The translations under genes were made by a program, and so were the position numbers. From Bostrychus sinensis (lineage: Eukaryota > Chordata > Actinopteri > Gobiiformes > Eleotridae), in contig CM036239.1 of the NCBI GenBank assembly GCA_020698575.1, positions 47,519,763 through 47,583,762 of the forward strand: a DNA stretch of 64,000 nucleotides, written 5' to 3'. A model generated the notes under the pieces. That model was not told the origin of the DNA. It did not search any database and was given only the letters and a program-made list of their open reading frames with translations. Positions 10,543-20,401 of the stretch are shown here, one piece after another (within the stretch, counting starts at the first letter, position 1; each line of letters opens with the position of its first letter).

Positions 10543-13500
10543 TTAGCGTGAGCAGACTGAGTAGCCTTTGATGTATTTTGCCACATCTTTCTGCATATGT
10601 GGCCGGTAGGCCATATGTCGCAATGCCTGGTGTGTTGCTTTAACGCATTTGTGGCCTGACGCCGGAGTGTCATGTGCGTGCATTGGCGTGACCCCCCTGC
10701 GAGTCGGAGGCATCATGAACACAGGTGAAGTGTGTGCACCCGAGTCGTGAGCAAGCAAATCATGACAGAGGCGAGGCAGGGCCGTAACAGTGCAAAGACA
10801 GTTTGAAGGCGGGTCAGAGGCATCAACGGCATTCGAGGTGAAGAGAGAGAAAGGATCAGAAAGATGGAGTGGCAGGTTGCCAATCTTTGAATTGGAGACC
10901 TGAGAGGCAGTAAAATCAGGTGGCGCCGAAGCCGTTTCAGCAGAAGTGGAGTCCGCCGAAGCAGACGCAGCTGCAGAACCAGTGGCTGCAAAAGCAGACG
11001 GGGTGGGTTGGGTGGGAAGGGGCGCCAAGATGGTGGCCAGCTCCAGGCCAATGGCAGGTTTGTCAGTCTGTGGAGCTGTGACCACGCAGTCAGCCTGGGT
11101 GTTTCCCAGGGTTGCACCAGTGAGATTCTGTGGGCATTGAGTCTCCAGAGGAGGAGCTAGAGCACAGAAGGAGTTGTCCTTTGAACTCAAAGAGTCATGT
11201 TCTGGACTTGGTGCAATGGTTAAAGATTGTGCTGGGGTGGCATCAAGGGCATAGCAGTGAGGGTTGGAGGGAAAGATGGGAAAAGAGAAAGGCAGAGGTT
11301 CGCGAACCTGTGCCCAGATTTTCAATTTCTGAAAATCAATAAGTGGCTCAAAGCGATTTAGAAGGTCCATGCCGACAAGGAAAGGAACTGTATCAATTGG
11401 TGACACATACACTGGATGAATCAGTGTCATTGGTCCAATAGTCAGTTGCACTAAGGCCATCTCTGTGAGAGTGGTAAAGCAATTTGAGTATGGTTGGACT
11501 TCAAGGGAGCAGGGGCAAGACTTTAGGTCTTGATGTGAGCGTTGTGTCGCCGCTTGTAAAGCTTTGAAAAGACTGGCTGACATCAGACTGACGTCTGCAG
11601 CCGTATCAAGAAGTGCGTCATGGACCAGCTTGTCTTCCAGTGTGACTGGGAGATAGCGTTTACGAGTTACTCCTTTTTCAGAGATGTTGCACAAGAATTG
11701 CCGAAATGGTGGTTCATATTTAATGATTGAAGGGTCATCGGTGCATGGGTCAGTGGCGGGACTTACCTGCACCACCATGACAGTGCTAGGCGACGTTGAG
11801 TCATCTTTTTTCCTGTCAGGTGTGAGAGCAGTATGTTGGGCCACTGGGTCATAGGCCAGGGCCAAGTTTGGTTTTGGTCCTTCGGCCTCTAAGTAGAGGT
11901 TTTTATTTGACCCTTCTCTTTGATGAGATTTAGGTTCCTTGTGGCTTTCTGGATTCACAGAGGTCAAAGTGAAAAGGTCAGCCTTACCTTTATTTTTCTT
12001 ACGCGCTTGAAGTAAGATTCGTTGGATTGTTTCCATATCCTCTTCGCTAAGTTCCAATGAACTGTCTGAGTCTATGGGGTCTTTAGCCTGAGTGTCTGGT
12101 TTAGTCTGGGCCTGCTTACCAGACTCAGGCTCTTGTCCTGAGTCTTCTCTTCTTTGAGGCCATTTCTTTGGACTGTTTTGGCTCGGTGGGAATTGGTCTC
12201 GAGCCCGATGATAATTTCCTTCTCTTTCTTTGCGAAAGTTGTGGGGACCCCCCTGATTTGAGTGATGTCTGGCCCGAGGTTTATTTTTGGGCCAAGAATC
12301 TCGTTCAGAGTATGACTGATAGTCATTTGTCCCTGACCATGTCTGGTTTCGATTCTGATAGTTTCTTCCTTTGAATGGTTTTGGTTTCCTTTCATGTCTG
12401 GTAGAATGAAAGGAGTGACTTCCCACATTTTTGTGGTTGTAGCCAGACGTTCCTTCCAATTCTAAAGACTGCGACACAGTGAAGACTGATGGGAGTTCTT
12501 CAGATTTGGTCATTGTAGATTTCTGTTTTGTAAAGGCTCTCACAGCTAGCTCCCGAAGCTGGCGGCTAGTCTGTGTGAGTGGGCATGCTGCAACACCAAG
12601 ATGGCGGCTTGTAGTAGAGTGGAGGTTTTGAATAAAAAGGGTTTTGAAGTTTTTATCCTCCTCCATGTCTGGTTCATTGCGTGAGCCAAAGTAAGCCTTT
12701 AGTAAGCGATGGTAATAAGCTTGAGGGGTCTCTTGGTGTGCTTGTTTCACTGCTAGAGCAGCTGTCAGACCCGAAGTGATGGTAGCATCTGAGTACTCTT
12801 CGATGAGTGATTGACGAAGAAGCTCATGGTCTTTGCGGACGTATGCAGGTTGGCGTTCGATAAAGCTACTAACGTCTCGACTCGACGTTAGTTTGATTAG
12901 AAAGATCCAGTCATCCAAAGATGCGTCTGGGATTCTTTCTAGATAGAAGTCAATGTCTCTAAGATAGGTGCTGGTATCATTAGCGCCACCAGGCTTGGGT
13001 TCAAAGCGCAAAATGTGTCGAGCTATTTTGTCGAAATCCCGATCTGAAGGGCCATGGCTGCTGTACCTACCTGGAGAAGGACTTGGCCGGGTCGGAGCTG
13101 TATCTCTGTAACCCGAGCGTAGTCTGTCAGAGTCTCTGTAGTCCGAGCGCAGTCTGTCAGAGTCTCTGTAGTCTGAGCGCAGTCTGTCAGAGTCTCTGCA
13201 GTCCGAGCGCAGTCGGTCAGAGTCTCTGTGGTCAAAGCCTGGTTTGTCAGAGTCTCTGTGGTCCAAGCCTAGTCGGTCAGAGTCTCTGTGGTCCAAGCCT
13301 GGTTTGTCCCGTGTGTGTTGTCGCTCGGAGTCTCCATAGTCTGTGCGTCTGTCTGTATCACCAAAGTGTAATTGTCTAGGACTAAACGCTGGAGTGGTGA
13401 GCGAGGAAGGACCCTCTAAAGGGGTTTCCCTCCTGTTTAGTGGGACGACAGTTGAGTAGCCTTTGTCAGTCTTAGGTTTGTACTCTATTTCCTTACCTGA

Positions 13501-14301
13501 GCACTCTTCTTTCGCAGCAGCGAGTGGTTGTTTTCCACTTCCTGTGGAATCCTTGAGAAGCTCTCTCCGAAGGCGAGCTATATAATCTTGATCTTCATCT
13601 TTTTGTCGCATCAAGCTTTTCACTTGGTCTGTGAGGTCTCGTATCTCTCGAGTGGTCTCCTGGCAGCGCAGGGAAAGAGATTCCTTTGTGTCATTGAGCT
13701 CAGCGCGGACGGCAGCTAGCTCTTGCTCCTTGTCTGTTAGAGCTTGCTGTGTCTTAGCCAGATCTGTGTTTGCAGTTGTTAGCTGCCTTTCTTGTTCGGA
13801 CAAATTTGCTTTTGCCTCTTGTAGGTCACTTCTCAGTGTAGAAGTTTCTTCATCTCCTGAACCAGCGGAAGAGCCATCGTCTTCTTCCAGTGTTTTGATG
13901 CGGGTCTCAAGTTCTTCTTTCTGCCTTTGTGACTCCGCTAAGGACGCTTTTGTTGCATCATTTCCAGCCCTGAGGGCTTTATTCTCTTCTTGGAGGCTCA
14001 TGATTTCATGGCGGAGTTGGTTGGTACTACGCTCTAGTAAGCTTTCCGTTCGTTTTTGCCGGAAATTCATCAAGATGGCCATCTGACCAAGCCATCTGGT
14101 TAGCTCTTTATCCTTTGGTGCTGTGGTTAGGCCTATACTTACCAGAGAGGCCATAGAGTCTTCAAGTTCAGAGCGTTTCATCCTCTGAGCTTGGTTTGAA
14201 TAGTTTGACAGCAGCTTTTCGGTTAGCTCTCCCAGGACAGCATCCAAATGAATAAGAGGGTCTACTGGGACAAGTTCCTCATGTGAGGCAGGGTTTTCCA
14301 T
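10543..14301 (-). CDS. Gag-protease-partial integrase polyprotein of LTR retrotransposon
   Basis: 1252 codons without interruption; the ATG at 14301 is the first after the leader. Residues about 65-250 are a heptad-rich coiled coil (LQEENKALR and similar). About 330-400 hold a tandem repeat of roughly ten residues (RDSDRLRS). About 425-590 form a capsid-like gag domain with an RLLKAYFGSRNEP block. About 620-720 are arginine/asparagine-rich and could bind RNA; there are no CCHC knuckles. Near 895 the retropepsin active site reads ALLDTAADVS, with DTA in place of the usual DTG or DSG, and near 975 VGMDLL is the second protease motif. Residues 1207-1252 match the integrase HHCC domain (HDTPASGH...VCSR), but the first cysteine is tyrosine and the frame stops there. 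RT and RNase H, which should lie between protease and integrase, are absent without breaking the frame. It probably supplies structural protein only. Confidence 0.85.
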   Translation of the reverse strand: MENPASHEELVPVDPLIHLDAVLGELTEKLLSNYSNQAQRMKRSELEDSMASLVSIGLTTAPKDKELTRWLGQMAILMNFRQKRTESLLERSTNQLRHEIMSLQEENKALRAGNDATKASLAESQRQKEELETRIKTLEEDDGSSAGSGDEETSTLRSDLQEAKANLSEQERQLTTANTDLAKTQQALTDKEQELAAVRAELNDTKESLSLRCQETTREIRDLTDQVKSLMRQKDEDQDYIARLRRELLKDSTGSGKQPLAAAKEECSGKEIEYKPKTDKGYSTVVPLNRRETPLEGPSSLTTPAFSPRQLHFGDTDRRTDYGDSERQHTRDKPGLDHRDSDRLGLDHRDSDKPGFDHRDSDRLRSDCRDSDRLRSDYRDSDRLRSDYRDSDRLRSGYRDTAPTRPSPSPGRYSSHGPSDRDFDKIARHILRFEPKPGGANDTSTYLRDIDFYLERIPDASLDDWIFLIKLTSSRDVSSFIERQPAYVRKDHELLRQSLIEEYSDATITSGLTAALAVKQAHQETPQAYYHRLLKAYFGSRNEPDMEEDKNFKTLFIQNLHSTTSRHLGVAACPLTQTSRQLRELAVRAFTKQKSTMTKSEELPSVFTVSQSLELEGTSGYNHKNVGSHSFHSTRHERKPKPFKGRNYQNRNQTWSGTNDYQSYSERDSWPKNKPRARHHSNQGGPHNFRKEREGNYHRARDQFPPSQNSPKKWPQRREDSGQEPESGKQAQTKPDTQAKDPIDSDSSLELSEEDMETIQRILLQARKKNKGKADLFTLTSVNPESHKEPKSHQREGSNKNLYLEAEGPKPNLALAYDPVAQHTALTPDRKKDDSTSPSTVMVVQVSPATDPCTDDPSIIKYEPPFRQFLCNISEKGVTRKRYLPVTLEDKLVHDALLDTAADVSLMSASLFKALQAATQRSHQDLKSCPCSLEVQPYSNCFTTLTEMALVQLTIGPMTLIHPVYVSPIDTVPFLVGMDLLNRFEPLIDFQKLKIWAQVREPLPFSFPIFPSNPHCYALDATPAQSLTIAPSPEHDSLSSKDNSFCALAPPLETQCPQNLTGATLGNTQADCVVTAPQTDKPAIGLELATILAPLPTQPTPSAFAATGSAAASASADSTSAETASAPPDFTASQVSNSKIGNLPLHLSDPFSLFTSNAVDASDPPSNCLCTVTALPRLCHDLLAHDSGAHTSPVFMMPPTRRGVTPMHAHDTPASGHKCVKATHQALRHMAYRPHMQKDVAKYIKGYSVCSR
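13100..13320 (-). repeat. 30-bp in-frame tandem repeat inside the gag frame
   Basis: Seven to eight copies of a 30-base unit containing GTCAGAGTCTCTGTAGTC (plus strand) encode RDSDRLRSDY-type decapeptides. The unit is a multiple of three and does not break the reading frame. Copy number is likely to vary between insertions. Confidence 0.85.
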
Positions 14302-15957
14302 ATTTGTTTACGGTTGTGAGACAACCAAAGACAAGAAGAGAATTCTTGTTATTAGGTTAGAGGAGAATTTCCTTTAAAATGTGTTGGTTATATGTCGCGG
14401 AGGATTGAAATACTGTGGATTTGTTTTGTTTTGATTTGTTTGTTTGTTTGTTTTTTGAAAAATTATTTTATTTTTCCTAATGAATGTGCGGTTGTAGTGA
14501 AGTTTGCGTTTTTTTTTATTTATTTTTTTATTGTTGTTATTATTTGGTAATTAAGTAGTGAGGGGAGAGAATTGATTAATAACAGTAGCAATCTTTGCAG
14601 TTAAGTGTTAAACAGATGATCAATCAATTAACAGGGTGTAAGACAAGGTTATTAGATGTCATTAGTGAGTGAGCAGGGCCTGGTATTGTAACAGCCGTCA
14701 TACAGTTATGTGAGATGCAGAGGTACAAAACTTTTCAGCAAAGCAAATGAAACCAAAGCAGCTCAGAGTGACAAGTATTAGTACTAGCACTTATAGTTTG
14801 AGGCTACAAGTGTTAAACATCAGCATGTGAGGCTCAAGTTACACGTCATACACAAGGCCAAAGCTGGACATTGCAGTGTAATGACATCAAAGCTACAATA
14901 TGCAGAGTGGGAGGTTAATCAGGTGATTAGCAAATTGAAGTTATAGCAATGAGTCAAAACAGAGAAATTTAGCAGCAGCAGGATTAACCAGCACTGCAGA
15001 TAATGGGCAGAGAAGATACAATTTAATTTAAATTGCAGCTGAAATTGACTGAAATGGCTAAGTCAATTAGTTAAATGTCATTGTATTGTTTGTAGATTAA
15101 GGAAAGATTTTTGAATCAGTGTTCAAACATTGATTTTACTCTAATTATGAATAAAACGCTAATTTGTTAGACTATTTTTATTCACAGTTGGGTTTTTCCT
15201 TGCGGTTACTCAAAGTACCCACTAGATGGAGCCAAGGCTCGTACAAACAATTTGCTTAGCCCTTCCCTTTGGTGGGAGGGCGACATACGTCATCAGACGC
15301 GTCACGCGTCTAGGTCCGCCCTGTTGAGGTGGACCCGTGTTGAGCCAAAATGTCGTCAGTTTCTCTGACTTCGGCCTGAGCAACAAGTTGCAACAACTTC
15401 ACTTAACGGAACTTTTAGCAGTTCTTCACAAAGAACACAAAGCAACAGGTCGTCCTGTAGCAGACAATTCACTCCACTAGCGCAATGGGAGCAGTTCATA
15501 AGTCTTTACAGACAGCTTGAGGCAAACTATTTTAGCTTAGCCTAGCTTAGCACTTAGCGTGCTGCGGTTAATTCAAGTGTTCAGATTCCGGGCCGGGTTT
15601 ATCCGGTTATATCTGAATTAATCGGGGAATCAACTCCGGAATCTCGCGAAGTTAATTTTTCTCACCGATATAAGAGACGAAATCAAACTCTGGCTCAGCG
15701 CAGCAGTAAAACGTCTCAAGGCCTTTTAACAATTAAAATTTTCGCTATGGGTGATTTCTACCACATAGACTTAATTACATGGATCCGTACATTAGCATTA
15801 GCATTAGCAGCGCGCATTGGTCTTTTCACAGTCACCAAGCATCAAGCATCATAGCAATAAACAGCGCATTAAACATCCCAGCCAAACAATGCCTTTGATT
15901 TGTATTTACCTATTTTTAGTGTTTGGTTGATCTTGCTCTATTAACCAAGTTTCGCTG
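14302..15957 (-). other. Retrotransposon 5' leader
   Basis: 1.65 kb between primer-binding site and gag start, with no long frame. It holds GCATTAGCATTAGCATTAG around 15790, a GC-rich palindromic ACGCGTCACGCGTC around 15297 and poly-T/A tracts at 14440-14540. The long leader could carry packaging or translation signals; none is identified. Confidence 0.6.
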
Positions 15958-15978
15958 GTCCCTGTTTTTCGGGCGCCA
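15958..15978 (-). promoter_or_regulatory. Primer-binding site, tRNA-Lys type
   Basis: The minus strand reads TGGCGCCCGAAAAACAGGGAC five bases inside the 5' LTR. It matches the 18-base complement of the 3' end of tRNA-Lys(UUU), TGGCGCCCGAACAGGGAC, except for three extra A. First-strand synthesis would start here. The insertion would bulge the primer helix and might reduce function, or it may reflect a different lysine isoacceptor. Confidence 0.75.
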
Positions 15979-15983
15979 AATAC

Positions 15984-17417
15984 TGTAGGGTACATATATA
16001 AAAATATATACACTTAACTAAGACAAAGATTAAGAGTAATAACTCCGCATTGGTACCAGTTAGCCTTGCTCTAACGTGCAGATTAAAACACCTAAACTAA
16101 TGTCTTAAGAGGGAAGGATTGACCAGGAGGGACTCAGTTTAATAGATAAAGACCACCAAACTCAACTTAATTTAGATTAAGTATAACGTTTATTTACACA
16201 ATAAGGTGGAATAGTGTACTGAGGCACAGGTAAATTTTGAAAGGAATGTAATTATGAACAGAACCGTTACGCAGAATTATTGATTAACTAATGATGAATT
16301 GCAGTGGAGCAAGTTATAAATTGACTTATTAAATTATTGGAAATTTAGGAATAAGGGAGTAGACTCTGAGACTATAAGTGCCAACTTTGTCAACATATAC
16401 AACACTGTGGTACCGTCGGAGCAGGAGGGGAAGGCAGTGACGACAGCCAGCCTCCGGTTTCAGCCAGGGGCTCGGATATTGTTCTTTGTCCTTTAGAGCC
16501 GCGGGGTGTAGCAGGGCTGGTGTTCCCGGCTCCAAGCAGCGGTTCGTGGTGTGTCCTCCAAGCTCCACAGCCAGTCGCCAGGTGTCCCGTTATGTTGAAC
16601 AGGAGCGTGATGCCGCTCAGGGAGAGTTTAGCTGTTGTTCAGCGTAAGGCAGCGTCAAAGTCTGGCAAATGTCCCTTTTTATGCCGAATGAAAATTCAAT
16701 AAAAATCCTTTCACAGCGATTCGAAACTTTAGAAGTATAACTTCTTAAATTAGCTGCTTTGGTCAAGGCAGCGATTGTTAAAGATGGCGGATGTTGCGCG
16801 GCGCAAGGCTTTTCAAAATAAACTACAAAAATGATACTTGAACGAAAGTTTGGGCGACTTATTGTGAAAAGATGTTATCACCGGCAAGGTGAACTTAACG
16901 CAACAAAAAATGACGAGAAGAAAAGAAAAATTAAACTTAAAAGACGAAGGAGAGACGAAACTAAACTGAACTGAGGAATGTGGGCCGCACCCCAAGATAA
17001 GACTGGAAGGGTGTCTCGGCCCCCCCCCCTTTGAACTGATAGTGGAGGGGATTCAAATTACCTCTGCTAGACACAAAGTAAATGTCATAAAAAGAAATGT
17101 GTCTTACTCCACTTCAATTTACGCACCTTTAAAAACATGTTATATTTAACAGTTTGCACAAAACATAGCTATGACATTTTCCTGTAAAGTAACATGTTAA
17201 TGCATATAAAGTCTTTTAAACAGATGAGATGTACCAGGTCCCTGGTTCTTATCAGAGAAGCGAGGAGGCCTCTTCTGGCATTATTATTGGTCTGCAGTTC
17301 GTAAAGGACAGATTTATGTCTTTGTTTTGCATCCTTGGTGGGTAAGAGCAGACTTCTCGTCTCCTAAAGGAATGTCCATTTCTGATAGAATTTCAGCAGT
17401 GGTCCAGAACTCCTACA
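15984..17417 (-). repeat. 5' LTR of the minus-strand retrotransposon
   Basis: 1434 bp, TG/CA ends on the minus strand, nearly identical to 8128-9573. It should hold the promoter and the polyadenylation signal; I could not place these with confidence. It is followed by the right target duplication CTCA. Confidence 0.95.
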
Positions 17418-18239
17418 CTCATAACAAGACTAAAAGAGGAGCCCAAGGTCTGTTCTCATTGGTTTGGAATGCTACCACCTTTCTCAGATTCAGTAAAAAA
17501 AAATAAAAAATAGATGGTATAATTGGCTTTCTACCTGTGCTAATTTATAACTCTCGGGACAACCATGCCTAGTATGTACACCTTTTTATCCAGACTCAAG
17601 CTCCTTTTCTTATATTTCTAATCATCTTAGTTTCCCAAACTCTTACTTAGATTAGCAATATTTCTGACTCTTAAGTTAAACACGGGGAAAGTTACATTTT
17701 TAGATTATTATTTTTGGGGTATTTGATGTTTTTCTTTTAAGGTTGGTTTAATCATATTCATGTACGAGTACTGTGGATCTATATAAGTGTCTTTGGACGG
17801 TTGCTGGGGCAGCAGAACCATGAGATTCTTTTCCCATCTGAAAGTCAGAAGGTTACAGAACGTAGAACTGCCCGATGGGTTTTTCGGTCTCATACTGAAT
17901 AGATCCACATGCTTATATTATTCTTATTTTATTTTCATGTTAGCTTATTGTGGTCATGTAAGAGTGATGTATGGTATGAGGATTACAATGGCTCCAGATT
18001 ACAACAGATAATCTGTACATGGTTAGTTTAGATTACTCTTGGTTGTGTTTTGCTTTAGCATAATAGGTTATGGGTTTGTCTTTTGATTTTTTCTTTGGGA
18101 TTTTGTATTATGCTTTTTAGAGGTTTTGCTTTTTGTTTTTTATTTTTTATTTTTTTATTTTTTGTTTTTTATGTTTGTGTGATGTCTTTATTTTTAGAGG
18201 TTGTTTCACACCATGTGATATGGTGTGAAAAGGGGGAAT
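17418..18239 (+). pseudogene. Endogenous retrovirus remnant continued: presumed env region and polypurine tract
   Basis: This continues the retroviral remnant interrupted at 8127. Reading across the insertion, the frame that starts near 8030 stays open for a short distance, then meets many stops. A block around 17790-17910 and a strongly hydrophobic phenylalanine-rich block at 18083-18200 could be remains of the envelope protein, the latter of a membrane segment. Identification as env is by position only (after integrase, before the 3' LTR). Bases 18228-18239 (AAAAGGGGGAA) form a polypurine tract directly before TG of the LTR. Confidence 0.5.
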
Positions 18240-18739
18240 TGTTGAATATTTCTACATATAGCTTTGCGTATTACCACTAAACTTATATTTTGATGTACTA
18301 CTGCTAAGGTTAATAAACGCTTCAATATTAGTAAGAATATCCTCTCAGAAGGTCACTCTGCAATTAGGTACATTGTGCATTTGCAAAAGTGCACAATAAT
18401 GAGCTGGTTACAAAGTTAGGAAACTCAAGGTTACAGGTGGGGGCTCCCTGCCGTTGTGTGGGACGCTCCTGAAGATAACGAAGATTACGCACTGCAGTAA
18501 TGAGAACTCTGGCCTGGTCGAGGCACAGGAGTTTCTTGAAGAAAACATTTTAATGATATGCAGAAATCGTCATACATTGTCATACATAATATAAAAACAG
18601 TGACCACTCCTTTTTGGACGGCTTGCTCACCCTATCCCTTTCAGCGGGGCACAGCTGTTGTTACCTTACCTGTGTGATACTAAAATAAACCTTCTGACTT
18701 GATTATACTTCTGAATCATCGTCCTCTTTGATGCTTACA
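18240..18739 (+). repeat. Candidate 3' LTR of the endogenous retrovirus
   Basis: The segment starts with TGTTGAAT right after a polypurine tract and ends near GATGCTTACA at 18739. It includes an AATAAA about 60 bases before the end, as in the R region of many retroviral LTRs. No second copy exists in the window, so the ends are inferred and the 5' part of the provirus is gone. Confidence 0.6.
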
Positions 18740-18876
18740 CCCAAAATGAACAATCCTAATAGGCCATAACAAGTGGTTTGTTTATTAGTAAGTAAGTGAG
18801 TAAAAAACACAAAAATAACATTACTACTTAATAATAAACATTTGCCTATGTAAATGGTTTGGTTCCCACGTGCAGG

Positions 18877-19097
18877 CAGGGGCGGACTGGGACTGAAAAA
18901 CAGCCCTGGAGACTGCCCCAAAAAAAAAAAACTTTACAAAGTTGTCTTGGATTGTATAAAGCAAAAAGCACAATTTCAGTTAGAAGTTGTTTATTATAGT
19001 AAACTAAAAATCAATAATCTTTAGATCTTCTAAAGTCGTTTGTGATCGTATTAATTAAAAAATATATAATTTCAAGACTTTAGGAAATTGTTTATGG
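18877..19097 (+). repeat. Dispersed repeat copy (hAT-like terminus)
   Basis: Starts CAGGGGCGGACTGGGACTG and runs to TTTATGGG. It is the reverse complement of 1573-1777 over about 205 bases. It directly precedes the second copy of the LINE scrap unit. Probably a short non-autonomous DNA element. Confidence 0.6.
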
Positions 19098-19100
19098 GAA

Positions 19101-19509
19101 TGCGTTGACTGTAATTGTGATTTGAATGTTTCATTAGTTCAACTGTGTTGCTTGAAATTGAAGCCATCCGCCTTATGTACCTGTACAAGCTAGCACTGTG
19201 AGCATTGTGAGTACAGTTGGTATTGTTCTACATGGGTTCAAAGTCACCAGCCTACAATGGAACCATTTTAGAGCAGGTTACAGATAAAAATACTGAGGAA
19301 TCTGGCTAGACAGGTCAGTTCATCATCACACCATCATCACATTTCCCTGCTACAAAGGTTAAAGCAAAACTGGGCTTTCTGTACAGAAACCGTTCCTCCT
19401 TTACATTTTCAGCTAAACGTGTTATTGTTGAAATGTCCATCCTTCCTCAGTTTGACAATGGGGATAAAATCTATCATCGTTCTTGCAAAGAAAGCCTTCA
19501 AAAACTACA
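19101..19509 (+). pseudogene. LINE reverse-transcriptase C-terminal fragment, copy 2
   Basis: Nearly identical to 1834-2240 and better preserved. From about 19360 one frame is open through KLGFLYRNRSSFTFSAKR and SILPQFDNGDKIYH, which resembles the segment after the RT catalytic core in fish L2/CR1-like LINEs. It ends abruptly at 19509 (AAAAACT), where the Penelope-like element begins, so that element probably inserted here. No RT active site is present. Confidence 0.6.
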
Positions 19510-19811
19510 GTTACAGTATATTAATGACAGTATACAAGTATCCCCATGCACATGAACACACCGGATTAACAGGCAATGACAGCAACTTTGATACAAGTTG
19601 AACCAGAATTATTACAGAAACAGAACAGAATCAAAAACAGGTTGTGAGCAGTGTGATGAGCAGTATATTTGTTTAGTAATAAGTAAAGTTGTGTCTCCAG
19701 ATACGATGCAAACAGCGAAAGTTACCATTTGGACGAGAGAGCCATGTGTTAGATTTAGAGGCTGGGAGGTAGCACTTTTGCTGTGGCCAATGTACTAGAT
19801 ACTGTGAGAAC

Positions 19812-20216
19812 ATGGTAAAGGCGAACACCTTCTTGGATATAGCTAATATAATGACCTACTCGATTCACGGCTGTATAAACTGTAACACCACCCATGTAGT
19901 GTATCGTCTTGAATGCCCCTGTGGCTGTTTCTATATTGGCCTCACTAAAAGGAGGCTCAGAGATAGAGTAACTGAGCATAGATATGCCATTCATACTGGT
20001 AATTTAAACTATCCCATGGCCAAACATTATATGGAGGCTCATCACAGAAGTGATTCTACCTTAAAGGTGTCTGGCATTGACACTATCACTGTGGATGCCA
20101 GGGGCGGGGACAAAATCCTACGCCTTAAACAAAGAGAATCCTTTTGTTTTCATGTTCTCAAGGCCATGAGGCATCCGGGGTTAAATGAGGACTTGGATCT
20201 TTCATGCTTTTCATAA
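19812..20216 (+). pseudogene. GIY-YIG endonuclease domain of Penelope-like element
   Basis: 134 codons from the first in-frame ATG to a natural stop. The domain begins with a CINCNTTHVVYRLECPC block, followed by GCFYIGLTKRRLRDR, where YIG is the second half of the GIY-YIG signature and the Arg of KRRLRDR is the expected catalytic arginine. Then come an EHR(Y)AI block, histidines (KHYMEAHH), a GGD turn, and QRE...F with the conserved glutamate. It ends with HPGLNEDLDL, the usual C-terminus of this family. The domain nicks target DNA for target-primed reverse transcription. It appears intact as a domain, but the upstream RT is absent, so the copy is a truncated pseudogene. The frame upstream of the ATG (19598-19798) is disrupted. 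Confidence 0.88.
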
Positions 20217-20401
20217 TTGTAATATCAATGTGTATATTTAGTTACTGGTTTCTGTGTGTGGAGGGATGGCCATGGTTTCTCTGTTTCAAAGTCTCTGTTT
20301 ACTGCCCCTTGTGTCAGGGAGGATTGTTACAGTCCTTATACTCCTGGCTGCACACCTGCAGCCAGTGAGTATAAATTAATGTTTCCCTTTGTCTTTGTGT
20401 T

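Larger units (their letters stand above)
8128..17417 (-). mobile_element. Full LTR retrotransposon lacking RT (two LTRs, PBS, PPT, gag-pro ORF)
   Basis: This 9.3-kb element lies on the minus strand: 5' LTR 15984-17417, primer site 15958-15978, leader, one long frame (14301-10543), polypurine tract 9574-9584 and 3' LTR 8128-9573. It is flanked by a 4-bp target duplication, CTCA, at 8124-8127 and 17418-17421. The LTRs are nearly identical, differing by a few substitutions, a C-run length and one 6-8 base indel, so insertion was recent. The internal region is only 6.4 kb and has no reverse transcriptase or RNase H, so the element must depend on another for mobility. It landed inside an older retroviral remnant. 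The domain order (gag, protease, then an HHCC integrase start) fits a Ty3/gypsy-like or retroviral ancestor; I cannot decide which. Confidence 0.9.

Noticed and set aside
13083..14086. Plus-strand ORFs opposite the gag frame (13083-13379, 13631-14086)
   Set aside because: Antisense shadows of the 30-bp repeat and of the coiled-coil coding region, with low-complexity translations.
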